Part shown: positions 41,410 through 51,100 of the stretch, piece by piece
Numbering within the stretch: the stretch's first letter is position 1
How the letters are laid out: each line of letters begins with the position of its first letter
From: Cepaea nemoralis
Lineage: Eukaryota > Mollusca > Gastropoda > Stylommatophora > Helicidae
DNA: 64,000 bases
Assembly (NCBI GenBank): GCA_014155875.1
Contig: JACEFZ010004193.1
Span: 62,001-126,000 of the forward strand
Direction: 5' to 3'
Notes under the pieces: model-generated
What the model saw: the letters and a program-made list of their open reading frames with translations, nothing else
Databases searched by the model: none
Told to the model about the DNA's origin: nothing
Made by a program: the position numbers and the translations under genes

Positions 41410-42221
41410 GGTGTTGCAAATGCTGTCAAGTGTATAGCGTCTTCGGTCATGGGTATTTGCCAGTACCCTTTTGTCATGTCGAGTTTTGTAAAGTATTTGG
41501 CATCTGTCATCTCTGTCAGTATGTCCTCGCAGTTAGCCATGGGTTCTGAATCTAACTGCGTTATTGCGTTGAGTTTTCGATAATCAACGCATAGACGTAT
41601 TGAATTGTCCTTTTTCTTTACAATCACGATAGGAGAACAATATTGTGATTGTGATCTTCTAATGATTTGGTTCTTCTCCAGGTCTAAGATTTCTTGGTGT
41701 AATTTGTCTTTGTAATGTATAGGTATCGAATACGGTCTGCACTTGATTGGTACGTGAGTCGTCAGTATGATTTGGTGTTCTACTAGATCTGTCTGTCCTG
41801 GGTGGTTGGAGAAAATGGTTCTATAGTCTTGTAACAGTTGTCTGCAGTTGTCTGTCTCAGTCTGAGAGAGATTAGGAGATAGTTTAATGGCTTGCAGTGT
41901 GTCTGTCGTGTTAAGTGATGGGACTGGTATTTCGTCTGTATCTTCAAAGTATGTGTGGTCCACTACGGTTGTGTTTGCTGCTGTCTCGTCTCGGTCTTCG
42001 TCTCTGTTGTAGTAGAGTTTCAACATGTTAATGTGGAATATTTTGTTTTTGTTCTTTATTGCCACTTCGTAGTCTACTGCTGAAATTTGTCTTAGAATTT
42101 TAAAAGGTCGTTGCCAAGAGTCTGCTAGGGGATTTCTGTCGCTGGGTAAGAGAAGTGGTGCGTCCTGTCCTGGTGTCAATGTTATTGTTCTGTTTTTCCC
42201 GTCGGCATACTCCCTGTACAT
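41388..42221 (-). pseudogene. Integrase C-terminus fused to RT N-terminal half
   Basis: 278 codons. Residues 1-75 (SDRNPLADSWQRPFKILRQI, KIFHINMLKLYY) are the C-terminal domain of an integrase. They are followed, in the same open frame, by LLQDYRTIFSNHPGQTDLVE, the entry of a Ty3/gypsy RT, then SQYCSPIVIVKKKDNSIRLC, VDYRKLN and KYFTKLDMTKGYWQIPM (first catalytic Asp). Integrase therefore precedes RT, the order reported for Gmr1-type elements and opposite to ordinary gypsy. Confidence 0.88.
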
Positions 42222-42309
42222 GGCACCAGATTGTCTTAGTGATTCTTTGGCATGATTTCATAATTCTGTCACGTAATGTTGTAACATGCTGGTATGGTGA
42301 CAATTGTTT

Positions 42310-42525
42310 TTATTCATCATTCAATTCAGTTAACAAACTCTTATAAATTGCTAATGGGCCACGTGGTCTGGCTCCATATACTAACCTGAAAGGTGAAAAC
42401 CCAGTGCTATAGTGAGGTACTTCTGGATAGATTGGTATACAATTACAATAAAACAATGAATATGCAATAAGGCATGATAATGATATTGTACTTAAACAGT
42501 ACAGAAGTATTAGGTCAAACATTAC
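42310..42525 (-). pseudogene. Integrase remnant (end of catalytic core)
   Basis: PEVPHYSTGFSPFRLVYG and RPRGPLAIYKSLLTE correspond to the end of the integrase core, just before the C-terminal domain in 42221. The HHCC finger and the DDE core are missing. A stop and frameshift separate it from the next frame. Confidence 0.8.
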
Positions 42526-42529
42526 AGTC

Positions 42530-43068
42530 TTTTGGTTCGATTTGTTTGGTTTTGATTGTTGTCTGTTTTGTGTTTATTGTATCGTGCTGTTTACTTTCGA
42601 TGTTTCTTGGCTCTGTTTTGGCTTTTGGTCTGCAGGCTTCAAGTATTTGTGTGCCTTTATGAGGTTTTCTCTCATATCTGGGAGAGGTGTTATAACAGAA
42701 TTTAGTTGGTGATGGATAAGATTGTGTGCCTTTATTAAGATTTTCTCTAAATATTTTGAGAGGTAGTTACAATGGGTTTACTAGTTCTACTGTTCTCAGT
42801 TTGGGTTCTCTGAGATTGTACTTCTGATAAAATATGTTTCAACAGTAAGGATGTTACAAGGTCATGTGGCATATCATTAACTTCAGGCTAGGTTTCCAAT
42901 ATTATGTCACAAACATGGATCAAACAATGCTGCGCATTTTACTTGCCTGTGAAAAATTGTGTTTGAATGTATGCCCATGCAAGTGGGTATATCTCAATAT
43001 TTCCTGAGAAAGTTCTGCATGTTACATGTTTACCTTGTATAATCTGCAAGTTGTATAAAGTCTGTTCC
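42530..43068 (-). pseudogene. Protease-to-integrase linker, decayed
   Basis: The minus strand holds scraps TLYNLQIIQGKHVTCRTFSG, IEIYPLAWAYIQTQFFTGK and NDMPHDLVTSLL, which look like the region after a gypsy protease. Beyond that come stops and a Lys-rich AT-rich stretch. The roughly 500 bp here cannot hold a full integrase core, so a deletion is likely. Confidence 0.55.
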
Positions 43069-43440
43069 TTAAACCGATAAGGTACTTCCACTATCTCTCA
43101 AAACACTGGCTACTTTGCCATTTACATAGCCCTGATGGATGTTTAGCTTCCCTTTTGAATCTACTACTAGATTAGCTTCCTCATTTGCTATTAGTATCGA
43201 GTGGCCGCATGTTAAAACGCCATCTTCATAGAAGCGGTTGCAGGTAGTGCATTTCTCTAGTTGGAATACATCAATAGTTTCGGCAGCATTGGCAGGATGT
43301 TGATTTTCCTCTTGTTCTTCCTCAGAGGATGAACTATCGAACATTGCCGCGTTGGCTTTCCTTGTCATTTGCTTTCCTTTACAAGCATGACGCCAGTGGC
43401 CATACGCTTTGCAAAGATAACATTTGGTTAGTCTTTTATA
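43069..43440 (-). pseudogene. Gag zinc knuckle and aspartic protease N-part
   Basis: KCYLCKAYGHWRHACKGK (about 43410-43360) is a perfect CX2CX4HX4C knuckle. Then a Ser/Glu-rich spacer (DSSSSEEEQEEN), a Cys pair (CTTCNRFYEDGVLTCGH) and VNGKVASVLRDSGSTLSV, the DSG active-site loop of a retroviral-type protease. Upstream (43440-43700) is a decayed gag with Gln/Asn/Tyr-rich text. The 5' LTR is not found. Confidence 0.8.
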
Positions 43441-43734
43441 GTTCTTTTTTCCCTCTCTTGCTTGTCTATGCGATTTTGTAAATAAGTAAGGTAACCTGGT
43501 TGTTTATCTCACATTTCACTTTCACCATGATTATAGCTTCAATATTTTCAACGGTAGGTGTTAGATGGTCTAAATGGTTTCTGTGTGTTGTAACCTGATG
43601 GTTTGAATTTGTTATATGTAGCGGCTGCTACAAACTCTGTGTCTTTAAAAACATTTACAAAACAATCTGTATTGGCTGTAAAATAAGCCGATCCACGTTT
43701 CTCTATCTGTTGGACACTCTCACATTCACGTGCT

Positions 43735-43835
43735 CCGTTCTCATCTTCAACAGCCAGCGAAGAGTCCCTATGCCAATGATACTAGTTGCAATGTGATTAT
43801 GTATCGGTCTGGCCTTTCCTTGGAGTACTGAGTGT
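43735..43835 (-). mobile_element. RNase H LINE C-terminal fragment
   Basis: The minus strand reads ARPIHNHIATSIIGIGTLRW and LLKMRTEH, the family C-terminus. Both ends are cut, and its start coincides with the loss of the Gypsy element's gag. Confidence 0.65.
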
Positions 43836-43867
43836 TCTTTTGTTATTACCTGTCGCACCATTCTCTC

Positions 43868-43940
43868 TAGTTAATGACATATCCTTTACAGGACGATGCA
43901 GTCATCCCCTGCATTTTTGGCTATTTGTGATTTCTTGTGA
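43868..43940 (-). repeat. SINE 3'-end fragment
   Basis: ACATATCCTTTACAGGACGA and TTTTTGGCTATTTGTGATTT: the end of a type 1 SINE. The core is cut by the LINE 3' end that follows. Confidence 0.7.
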
Positions 43941-44370
43941 AGACTTGGAGATGCGGTTTTATAGAAGAATACTGAAAATTAATTGGATAGCCAAAATGAG
44001 CAATCAGGACGTTTTTAAGGGAAGCTGAGTCGCAAAGACAACTTATCACAAACATCAGAAAGAGGCAAACATAGTTTTTTTTTGTTTTTTTTTTGTTTTT
44101 TTTGTTTTTTGTTTTTTTGTTGCTACATTATGAGAAGACAAAAACTGGAATATGTTTTGACAACCGGAATGATTTGCAGAAAGAGAGATAGGGAATGATA
44201 ACGTGAGAAAATTCTTGACAGCCTTGTGTCATGGCGCGGGAGGGAGTCAACATACGAATTATCCATGCCGTCAGAGATCGTAATTTGTGGAGGGGCATTA
44301 TCGGTCACGCCAGCCGGCAATGTATTGGATGATGATGATGATGATGATGATCATGATGATCATGATCATG
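43938..44370 (+). mobile_element. RTE-like LINE 3' end, copy 2, (GAT)n tail
   Basis: EDLEMRFYRRILKINWIAKM and SNQDVFKG, then GAGAAGACAAAAACTGGAAT, TTCTTGACAGCCTTGTGTCA, RDRNLWRGIIGHASRQCIG and a run of GATGATGATGATGAT. Alignable with 31730-32168 over most of its length. A long T-rich insertion lies at 44071-44122. Its trinucleotide tail is continuous with the end of LINE C, which comes from the other direction. Confidence 0.8.
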
Positions 44371-45617
44371 ATGATCTTCTTCTTTCGTTCGCTTGAAATA
44401 TGTCTATATCTGCAATGTCGTCTCTTGCATGAATTGAACTGTTGTTTTTTTTTCAGTTCACACAGTGGTCCATAGAGTTTATCTTCCACTGTCGTCTCTC
44501 TAGGCCAGAAGGTTTGCCTAGATATGTTATATTTTGGGCAGTCTTGGAGTATGTGCTCTGCTGTCTGCGACGCCAATCCACATGTGCACATGGCTGTTTC
44601 ACCAATCTTGAATTTTGTATACATGTGGTTGCGTAATCTATTGTGTCCTGTTCTGAGGCGCAGAATAATGACTTGTTCTGGTCTGTCCATAACGTGGTAG
44701 TCATCTTGAGCAGGTTTTGGTGGCTTTCTGACTGATTTGATCATTCTTTTCTTTTGGTGGTATGTAACGGGCACATCGGGCTGTTCTTCTTTGGCTCCTT
44801 CCTTAGCCAATTGATCAGCTCTGTCGTTTCCGGGTACTCCACAGTGGGATGGTATCCACTGTATGGTGACTTTATGCTGACTGCTAAGTTCAGAAAGTAG
44901 TGTCCTTAGTACTGGCAATTTCCCAGAGAGGAGCGCCTCGAGTACTGATTTTGCATCTGTTAGTAGCACCACAGGTTGTGTACCATTGCTGTTATTTAGT
45001 AATTTCTCTGTTGCTATCTTGATTGCCTCAATTTCGGCATCATAGTTATGGCAGTACTTTCCTGTCGGTACTCTGGCTGTGTCCCTAGTATTATTTGGGT
45101 ATTCTATGTACACTCCCGCTCCTCCATTTCGAACAGCATTTTGTGCTGACCCATCTGTGTAGACTCGGATCCAGAGATCCTGTGGGTATTCTTCATCAAG
45201 GAAGCTGAGAGTGGCTGTTCTGCGCTGCTCACTGTTTTGTTCTTCCTTGTCAAATATTCCTCTCACTTTTGTCTGGATTTGTAACGATAGTCTATGCTCA
45301 TCTTTCCATGGAGTTCGCTCTGGAATAGTTGTTAGGGGGATACCAACTGTGGGCAGATCAGTGGTTTCTCTGCAGAGTCGTTTGGCCTGGTGGATAAAAC
45401 TACTTCTTTTCAACCGCCCCATAGCTAGGTTTTCAAATCTGTTCTTCATAGGGTGGCCTGGCAAGCTGAGGAACATTTCTGCTTGTACTAGCGTTTTCGT
45501 ATCTCCGCGCTCACTCAGTGCCTGTGTCCTCCCCATCTTCTTCATTTCCACTATAGGTGTTGATCTCATCCCTCCTGTGGTGACTCTAAATGCTTGATTT
45601 GGCACCTTGTCCAGCTC
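44298..45617 (-). CDS. LINE C RNase H and C-terminal domain
   Basis: 435 codons in the same frame as the RT upstream, from which it is separated by a TAA at 45618-45620. A linker (MFLSLPGHPMKNRFENLAMG) leads to an RNase H with all residues in place: VYTDGSAQ (Asp151), DAEIEAI (Glu191), LLTDAKS (Asp217), PSHCGVPGNDRAD (His254, Asp264). Then LRLRTGHNRLRNHMY and CTCGLASQTAEHILQDCP, a Cys/His block common at this position. The frame has no stop before the tail and reads through ISSERKKK into the (ATC)n repeat (poly-Ile). Confidence 0.88.
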   Translation of the reverse strand, partial: ELDKVPNQAFRVTTGGMRSTPIVEMKKMGRTQALSERGDTKTLVQAEMFLSLPGHPMKNRFENLAMGRLKRSSFIHQAKRLCRETTDLPTVGIPLTTIPERTPWKDEHRLSLQIQTKVRGIFDKEEQNSEQRRTATLSFLDEEYPQDLWIRVYTDGSAQNAVRNGGAGVYIEYPNNTRDTARVPTGKYCHNYDAEIEAIKIATEKLLNNSNGTQPVVLLTDAKSVLEALLSGKLPVLRTLLSELSSQHKVTIQWIPSHCGVPGNDRADQLAKEGAKEEQPDVPVTYHQKKRMIKSVRKPPKPAQDDYHVMDRPEQVIILRLRTGHNRLRNHMYTKFKIGETAMCTCGLASQTAEHILQDCPKYNISRQTFWPRETTVEDKLYGPLCELKKKQQFNSCKRRHCRYRHISSERKKKIIMIMIIMIIIIIIIIQYIAGWRDR

Positions 45618-47283
45618 TTATAGTGTGGTTTTTGATGCTGAACACCACGCAGTTGACCCATATTCCAGGTGTGATCGTATGCTCTGTTGGTAAACTTTGC
45701 TAAGTATTTTCGTACTGGCTCCCCATGTGGTTCCACTTAGCTTTCTCAGGATGACTATTTTCCTTCTGGCTTTTGCTACTGCTTTGTTGATGTGCTTTTT
45801 CCATGTCAGCTTGCCATCAAATGTTACTCCAAGGTATGTTGGTTCTTTATCTTCTCTTAGGGGTGTTCCATTTATCTGGATGATCCCTGCCTTTTGTTTT
45901 GGAGAGAGGGTAAATAGGGTGGTGCTGCACTTGTCAGTGTTTATGCTGACACACCATCTATGTGCCCATGCAGCAAATGTATCTACAGCTCTTTGTAGCA
46001 ATCTGGTGGCCACTGATGCATATTCATTTGTGCTCCATAGAACCAGGTCATCGGCGTACATTGCCGCTTTAATTCCATGCGGTAGATGAGCAACAAGATC
46101 ATTGATGAAGATTAGAAAAAGTGTGGGGGACAAGACTCCGCCCTGGGGGACACCGTGACGCAGTAGTACTTTCTTGCTCTTGAGTCCGTCTATCTGTACT
46201 CGGGCTCTTCTGTTGTGCAAGTATGCTTTCACCCATTTGTACATTCTTCCATTGACTTTGCAGTTTCTCAGTTTCTTCATCAGACCTTCTTTCCAGACTT
46301 TGTCAAAGGCTTTCTTCAGATCTATCCATGCTGCAAGCACCAGCTTCTTCTCTTGGAATGCATCCTCAATTTCTTGAGAGAGGTAGGTTGTCTGATCTTC
46401 CGTAGAGTAGCACTTCCTAAAGCCAGCCTGCTGTGGCACAAGGATGTTTTTACTTTCAATGTACCACTGCAGTCTGTGATTGATGATGCGTTCCAGTGTT
46501 TTGCAGAGACAGCTGGTGAGGCTAATTGGTCTGTATCTAGAGGCAATGGAACCATCTTTCCCTGATTTTAGGAGGGGTATCATGATTGCTTCTCTCCAGG
46601 CTTGTGGAACACTGCCTAAGGTCCAGCTGTTATTGAAGATCTGCAACAGCTTTGTTTTGGCCTCTGTTCCTAGGTTCCTGATCATTTCATTGGAGATATC
46701 ATCAGCTCCTGGTGACTTTCTCATTTTCAGTTTTGATATGGCTAGCTCCAGTTCGCTGATTGTGATGGGTGCCTCCAGGACCTCATGTACTATTTCTTTC
46801 TGTCCTGTATGTTGTCGTTTCTCTCGAATCTCTTGTTGTTTCTCTGGACTAATTTTGATATTGCTATCTTGTGCGAACGAGTCCGCAAACTGGTCAGCTG
46901 CTTGCTTTCTTGTTAAGATTTTTCCATCTTTATGTAGCGCAATTTTTGAGTTTCTCCCTGTGCCCTCGTCATTAAGCTGTTTTATTAGCTTCAACAATTT
47001 CCTTGTGTCTCTTTCAAAGTTCAGAGACTCTGTTTTCTCCTGCCAGCTTTTCCGTCTAGCCTGCAGCTTGGCACTTTGAAATTTGGCTTTTGCATGCTGG
47101 AATTTATTCTGGTGCTCTTGGCTTGGTGTGGCCTCTGCTTGCTTTCTACACACTTCAACATCATTATGCAGCTGTTCCAGTTCACTACTCCAGTAGGGTT
47201 TATATTGTTTACGGGCTCCTCTTGGTACTGTTTCTCGCGCTGCCTGTAGTATGCATTTCCCAAACTCTTCAACTACTTTATTT
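45618..47283 (-). CDS. LINE C reverse transcriptase
   Basis: Open from 47283 (KVVEEFGKCILQAARETVPR) without a methionine until later. RT motifs: KMRKSPGADDISNEMIR, ASRYRPISLTSCLCKTLERI, PQQAGFRKCYSTEDQTTY, AAWIDLKKAFDKVWKEGL (catalytic Asp), HGVPQGGVLSPTLFLIFIND, AAMYADDLVLWS (catalytic pair, about residues 366-369 of the ORF from 47153), and YLGVTFDGKLTWKKHI. The endonuclease is missing: the copy is 5'-truncated exactly at a (GAT)n repeat. One TAA separates it from the RNase H. Confidence 0.92.

Positions 47284-47337
<54 letters not shown>
47284..47337. repeat. (TGA)n microsatellite
   Basis: About 17 perfect units at the 5'-truncated edge of LINE C. The same trinucleotide forms the 3' tail of LINE C at 44328-44375. 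Confidence 0.97.
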
Positions 47338-47485
47338 GGAAATTTACGTTAATTAGTTTGCTATTGCTTCATGAACGACCGGCACTCATACCATTGTATG
47401 AAAACCAGCGCAAGGGGTGGGGGTCTGCTTCCAAACCGCCAACAGCTGTGTTTCGAACGCGATATGCAGGAATGCGAATCGAATT
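47338..47485 (-). repeat. SINE type 1 (minus), 3' end missing
   Basis: Starts in the core (TTAATTAGTTTGCTATTGCT), then CATACCATTGTATGAAAACC, GCGCAAGGGGTGGGGGTCTG and GTGTTTCGAACGCGATATGC. The tail side is replaced by the TGA repeat. Confidence 0.8.
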
Positions 47486-47838
47486 ATTCTCTGTAGACTA
47501 CGAGGATTTATCAGTTCTTCAGCTCTGTACACATGGTCCCAAAATTCCCTGATCACGTTTGCCTTATCGTGCACGATATATGGCGTGTCTCCGACAACCT
47601 CTGTCCTGTGTTCTTGGGTTGCAAGTGTTCAGTGTTCTCCCAGTCCATGTTGTGATGTTGCCTAAGGTGACACTGCATCTACGTCAAAATGTAGATCATT
47701 TCACCGCACAGAAACACTAATAATAGGAAATACAAACAATTAGAAAAGATGAGGCATACTAAACACACACACAGTGTACATAACCTTACAATGGACTCCA
47801 TCATAGTGACCATACATCAAATAGAGAAAATCCAATAC
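47486..47838. other. No gene recognised
   Basis: No repeat or coding match seen. A short CA run lies near 47765. Confidence 0.4.
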
Positions 47839-47921
47839 ATGTATATATATATATCCATTTCCATTGGCACCTTTCCGTCTTGACAGACGATAGTTTGTGC
47901 TTTAAAAAGGCATAATAACTT

Positions 47922-49748
47922 TTAACTATGGCGGTAGCGAGTGTGACTGATAAGGCCAATTTGCGCTGTAAATGTCCGTTCACAGTGGGTGCATGTGAAC
48001 ACGTGGTCATTGCCACCATCATGCACCATCTTACGTCTCAAACGCTTGGTGTGTGACTTATCTGCAATAATTTTCTCCTTTGACTTTATTCCATTTCTGA
48101 TATTTGCCCTCCATGCAACACGTTCAGCGGCGACTTGCTCCCAATGTGCATTATCAATGCCTGTATCAATCATGTCCCGCTTACACACATCTTTGTATCG
48201 TAGTAGAGGCCGACCCTGAGATCTCTTACCCATCTGTAATTCACCAAAAAAGATATCCTTTGGTATTCTACCATCATCCATCCTCCTAAGATGTCCTATC
48301 CATCTAAGTCTACGAAGACTGAGCATGGAATAAACTGTCACACAACCTGATCTTTCCAATACTTCAGTATTTGTGATTTTGTCTTGCCACTTAATACCAA
48401 GAATTCTTCGCAGACACCGCATATGAAAGTTGTTTAAATTGTTCTCTTGGTGTGAGTAAGTTGTCCAGGTTTCACTGCCATAGAGAAGAGTACTAAGGAC
48501 ACAGGCTTGATAGACAAGGACTTTTGTTTTGGCAGTAAGCTTCCTGTTCTCCCAGACTCTTTTTCTTAACCTGTTCATTGTTGTTGCTGCCTTACCAATC
48601 CGGATGTTGATTTCCTGATCTAGGGATAATTTGCTATTTACCACTGATCCTAGATATGTAAAATGGTCTACTATCTCTAGTTCGGCGTCGTCAATAAAGA
48701 TTGATGGTACCCCATGTGCACCTTGTGACATAATCTGTGTCTTCTTTTTGCTAATTGTTAAACCAAATTCAGAACAAGCATTGGAGAATGCAGATAGTAG
48801 ACATTGCAATTCTTCCTCAGAGTGGGTCGTAACTGCAGCATCATCTGCAAAAAGCAACTCTCTGATCAGTACCCTCCTAATTTTGGTCTTAGCCTTCAAT
48901 CTCTGAGCATTGTAGAGGCCGCCATCTGAGCGTGAGTGAATGTATATACCACCATCCTGATCACGAAATGCATATTTCAGTAGAAGTGAAAAGTATATTC
49001 CAAAGAGGGTGGGAGCTAGTACACAACCTTGCTTAACTCCACTCTTGATTTCAAATTCTTCAGAAGTTGCACCATCAAACTTGATTGTACCCTTCATGCC
49101 TATGTGGAACGATTCCACAATGGACAGAAGAGTTGGTGGGCAGCCAATCTTCTTTAGTGCCTTGAACAGACCCTCACGACTGACCAAATCAAATGCCTTT
49201 GTGAGGTCGATGAAGGCAATAAACAGTGGTTGATTCTGTTCACGGCATTTTTCTTGCATTTGTCGCAATGAGAATATCATATCAGTGGTAGACCGGTTCT
49301 GTCGAAAGCCACACTGTGATTCGGGGTAGACTTGATCTCCTAGGACTTGAAGTCTGCGCAGAACAATTCTGGCAAATACTTTTCCAACAATACACAGAAG
49401 TGAGATACCCCTATAGTTGTTGCAGTCGCTCCGATCGCCCTTGTTCTTGTACAGTGTTATGATGCTTGAATCTTTGAAATCCTGTGGGACTTGTCCTTCT
49501 CGCCAGCATAGCTCTATTAGCTGGTGGATCTGTATAGTGAGTGTGTCTTGCCCACTCCTGATAACCTCTATTGGAATCCCATCCTTACCTGGAGCCTTGC
49601 CAGATGCAAGTTCATTAATAGCACACTTAACTTCTGTTATGGTGGGAAGTGTGTCCAGGTGGTCAAGAGTTGGTAGAGCCTCTATGGCGTTGAGGGCATC
49701 ATCCGCTAATTTGGTCTCACTTGAGTAAAGCTCCAAATAGTGCTCTAC
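47922..49748 (-). CDS. LINE D reverse transcriptase with C-terminal C2H2 finger
   Basis: About 604 codons from 49736, same frame as the endonuclease. Motifs: AINELASGKAPGKDGIPIEV, ITLYKNKGDRSDCNNYRGIS, YPESQCGFRQNRSTTDMIFS, LFIAFIDLTKAFDLVSREGL (catalytic Asp), KSGVKQGCVLAPTLFGIYFS, ELLFADDAAVTTHS (catalytic pair about 298-299), FGLTISKKKTQIM and YLGSVVNS. The C-terminal part has RRILGIKWQDKITNTEVL, RWIGHLRRMDDGRIPKD and RPLLRYKDVCKRDM. It ends in a C2H2 finger, CTHCERTFTAQIGLISH plus TRYRH. No lesion inside. Confidence 0.93.
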   Translation of the reverse strand, partial: VEHYLELYSSETKLADDALNAIEALPTLDHLDTLPTITEVKCAINELASGKAPGKDGIPIEVIRSGQDTLTIQIHQLIELCWREGQVPQDFKDSSIITLYKNKGDRSDCNNYRGISLLCIVGKVFARIVLRRLQVLGDQVYPESQCGFRQNRSTTDMIFSLRQMQEKCREQNQPLFIAFIDLTKAFDLVSREGLFKALKKIGCPPTLLSIVESFHIGMKGTIKFDGATSEEFEIKSGVKQGCVLAPTLFGIYFSLLLKYAFRDQDGGIYIHSRSDGGLYNAQRLKAKTKIRRVLIRELLFADDAAVTTHSEEELQCLLSAFSNACSEFGLTISKKKTQIMSQGAHGVPSIFIDDAELEIVDHFTYLGSVVNSKLSLDQEINIRIGKAATTMNRLRKRVWENRKLTAKTKVLVYQACVLSTLLYGSETWTTYSHQENNLNNFHMRCLRRILGIKWQDKITNTEVLERSGCVTVYSMLSLRRLRWIGHLRRMDDGRIPKDIFFGELQMGKRSQGRPLLRYKDVCKRDMIDTGIDNAHWEQVAAERVAWRANIRNGIKSKEKIIADKSHTKRLRRKMVHDGGNDHVFTCTHCERTFTAQIGLISHTRYRHS

Positions 49749-51100
49749 TCATCTGTCCATCTGCTGTTTCTTATCAGTGATGACTTCTCCAGTCAAGGTT
49801 TTCAATGGTGCACTTCTTTTGATCACTGGACCACAGGCTTTCTTTATTCCTTCATACATGCTTCTTATGTCTCCCTTATCACTTGCGATTTGAATGGACT
49901 CACATAACTTGATCCAATAATCATTTGCACACTGCCTGGCAGCCTTTTGCACATCCTTCCTAGCTTGCCTTAGCTCACTCAGTGTGTTACGCGTTGGTCT
50001 TTCCTTGTTTCTTAAGAGAGCTTTCTTCTTCTTATCAATCAAGGGCTGCAGAGTCTCGCTGTTGGCCGCAAACCAGTCCTGCCTCTTATGATCCACAGTG
50101 CCGTAAACCCCTACGGCAGTTTTATAAAGAGTTTCCTTAATTTTACCCCACTTTTCATTTACTGTACAATTTTCTGGTGTATCAGTGAAAGCGTCTTCAA
50201 GTTGCTGTTGAAACTGAAAGCACTTTTCAGGATCATGAGTGTTAATAATATTAATCCTGGGGCTAGATTTGTGTTTAGCTGTGTAGATTCTCTTTGGTCT
50301 CAGTCTAACCCTTGCAACAACCAAAGAATGATCCGTATCACAGTCAGCACTGTGGTAACTACGAGTCAATGATATATGGTTCAGATGTTGTCTCCGTGTG
50401 ATGATGAAGTCCAGCTGGTGCCAATGGCCGGATCGTGGATGTTTCCATGTGACCTTATGCATCTCTTTTGTTTTAAAAAAAGAGTTTGTAATACATAGGT
50501 CATTACTGGTGCAATGCTCCAGTAGCCTTTGCCCATTTTCATTCATGCGACCGATGTTGTATTTTCCAAGGCACACTGGCCATGAACTCGAGTCCTTGCC
50601 CACACGAGCATTGAAATCACCGAGCATATAAATGTAGTCAGATTTTGGAACTGCCTTGATCACGGAGTCTAACTCCTCATAGAACAAATCCTTCACATCA
50701 TCAGAAGAATCGAGTGTCGGTGCATATGCAGTAATAATGGTGGCAAACCCACAAGAGGTTGCCAAGCGCAGGGATAATAGTCTTTCATTTCCTCCTGCTG
50801 GAATTTCAATCATTCCCAGTAGCGAATTCTTCACTGCAAAGCCCACACCGTGTTGCCTTTTTTCTGCCTGCCCATTACCCTTCCAGAAAAAGGTGTAGTT
50901 GTTTTCCCTGAGTGACCCTTCCTCAGCGAGGCGAGTCTCCTGCAGGCCAGCAATATCAATGTTAAGACGATTGAGTTCGGCATCAATCACAGCCGTTTTT
51001 CTCACATCGTCAATATTGGTCAAGTCAGTGGAAAATCCTGGACACATGGTTCTCACGTTCCAGGTTGCAAGCCGTAGCTTGAGGTTTCTATTTTTATTTG
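49749..51100 (-). CDS. LINE D endonuclease and linker
   Basis: The signature LKLRLATWNVRTMCPG starts about 51100; the frame is open back to a TGA near 51150, with no ATG before the one in NVRTM. From there (numbering the GTG at 51056 as 1): AGLQETRL with catalytic Glu40, HGVGFAVKN, IITAYAPT, YMLGDFNARVG (Asn/Asp 147-149), LDFIITRR and DCDTDHSLV (Asp/His 241-243; the usual motif is SDH). Then a basic linker (KKKKALLRNKERPTRNT) and KTLTGEVITDKKQQMDR before TGA. The next residues in frame (VEHYLELYS) continue the family consensus. Confidence 0.9.

Noticed and set aside
46480..47079. 199-codon plus-strand frame
   Set aside because: Antisense shadow of the LINE C reverse transcriptase.
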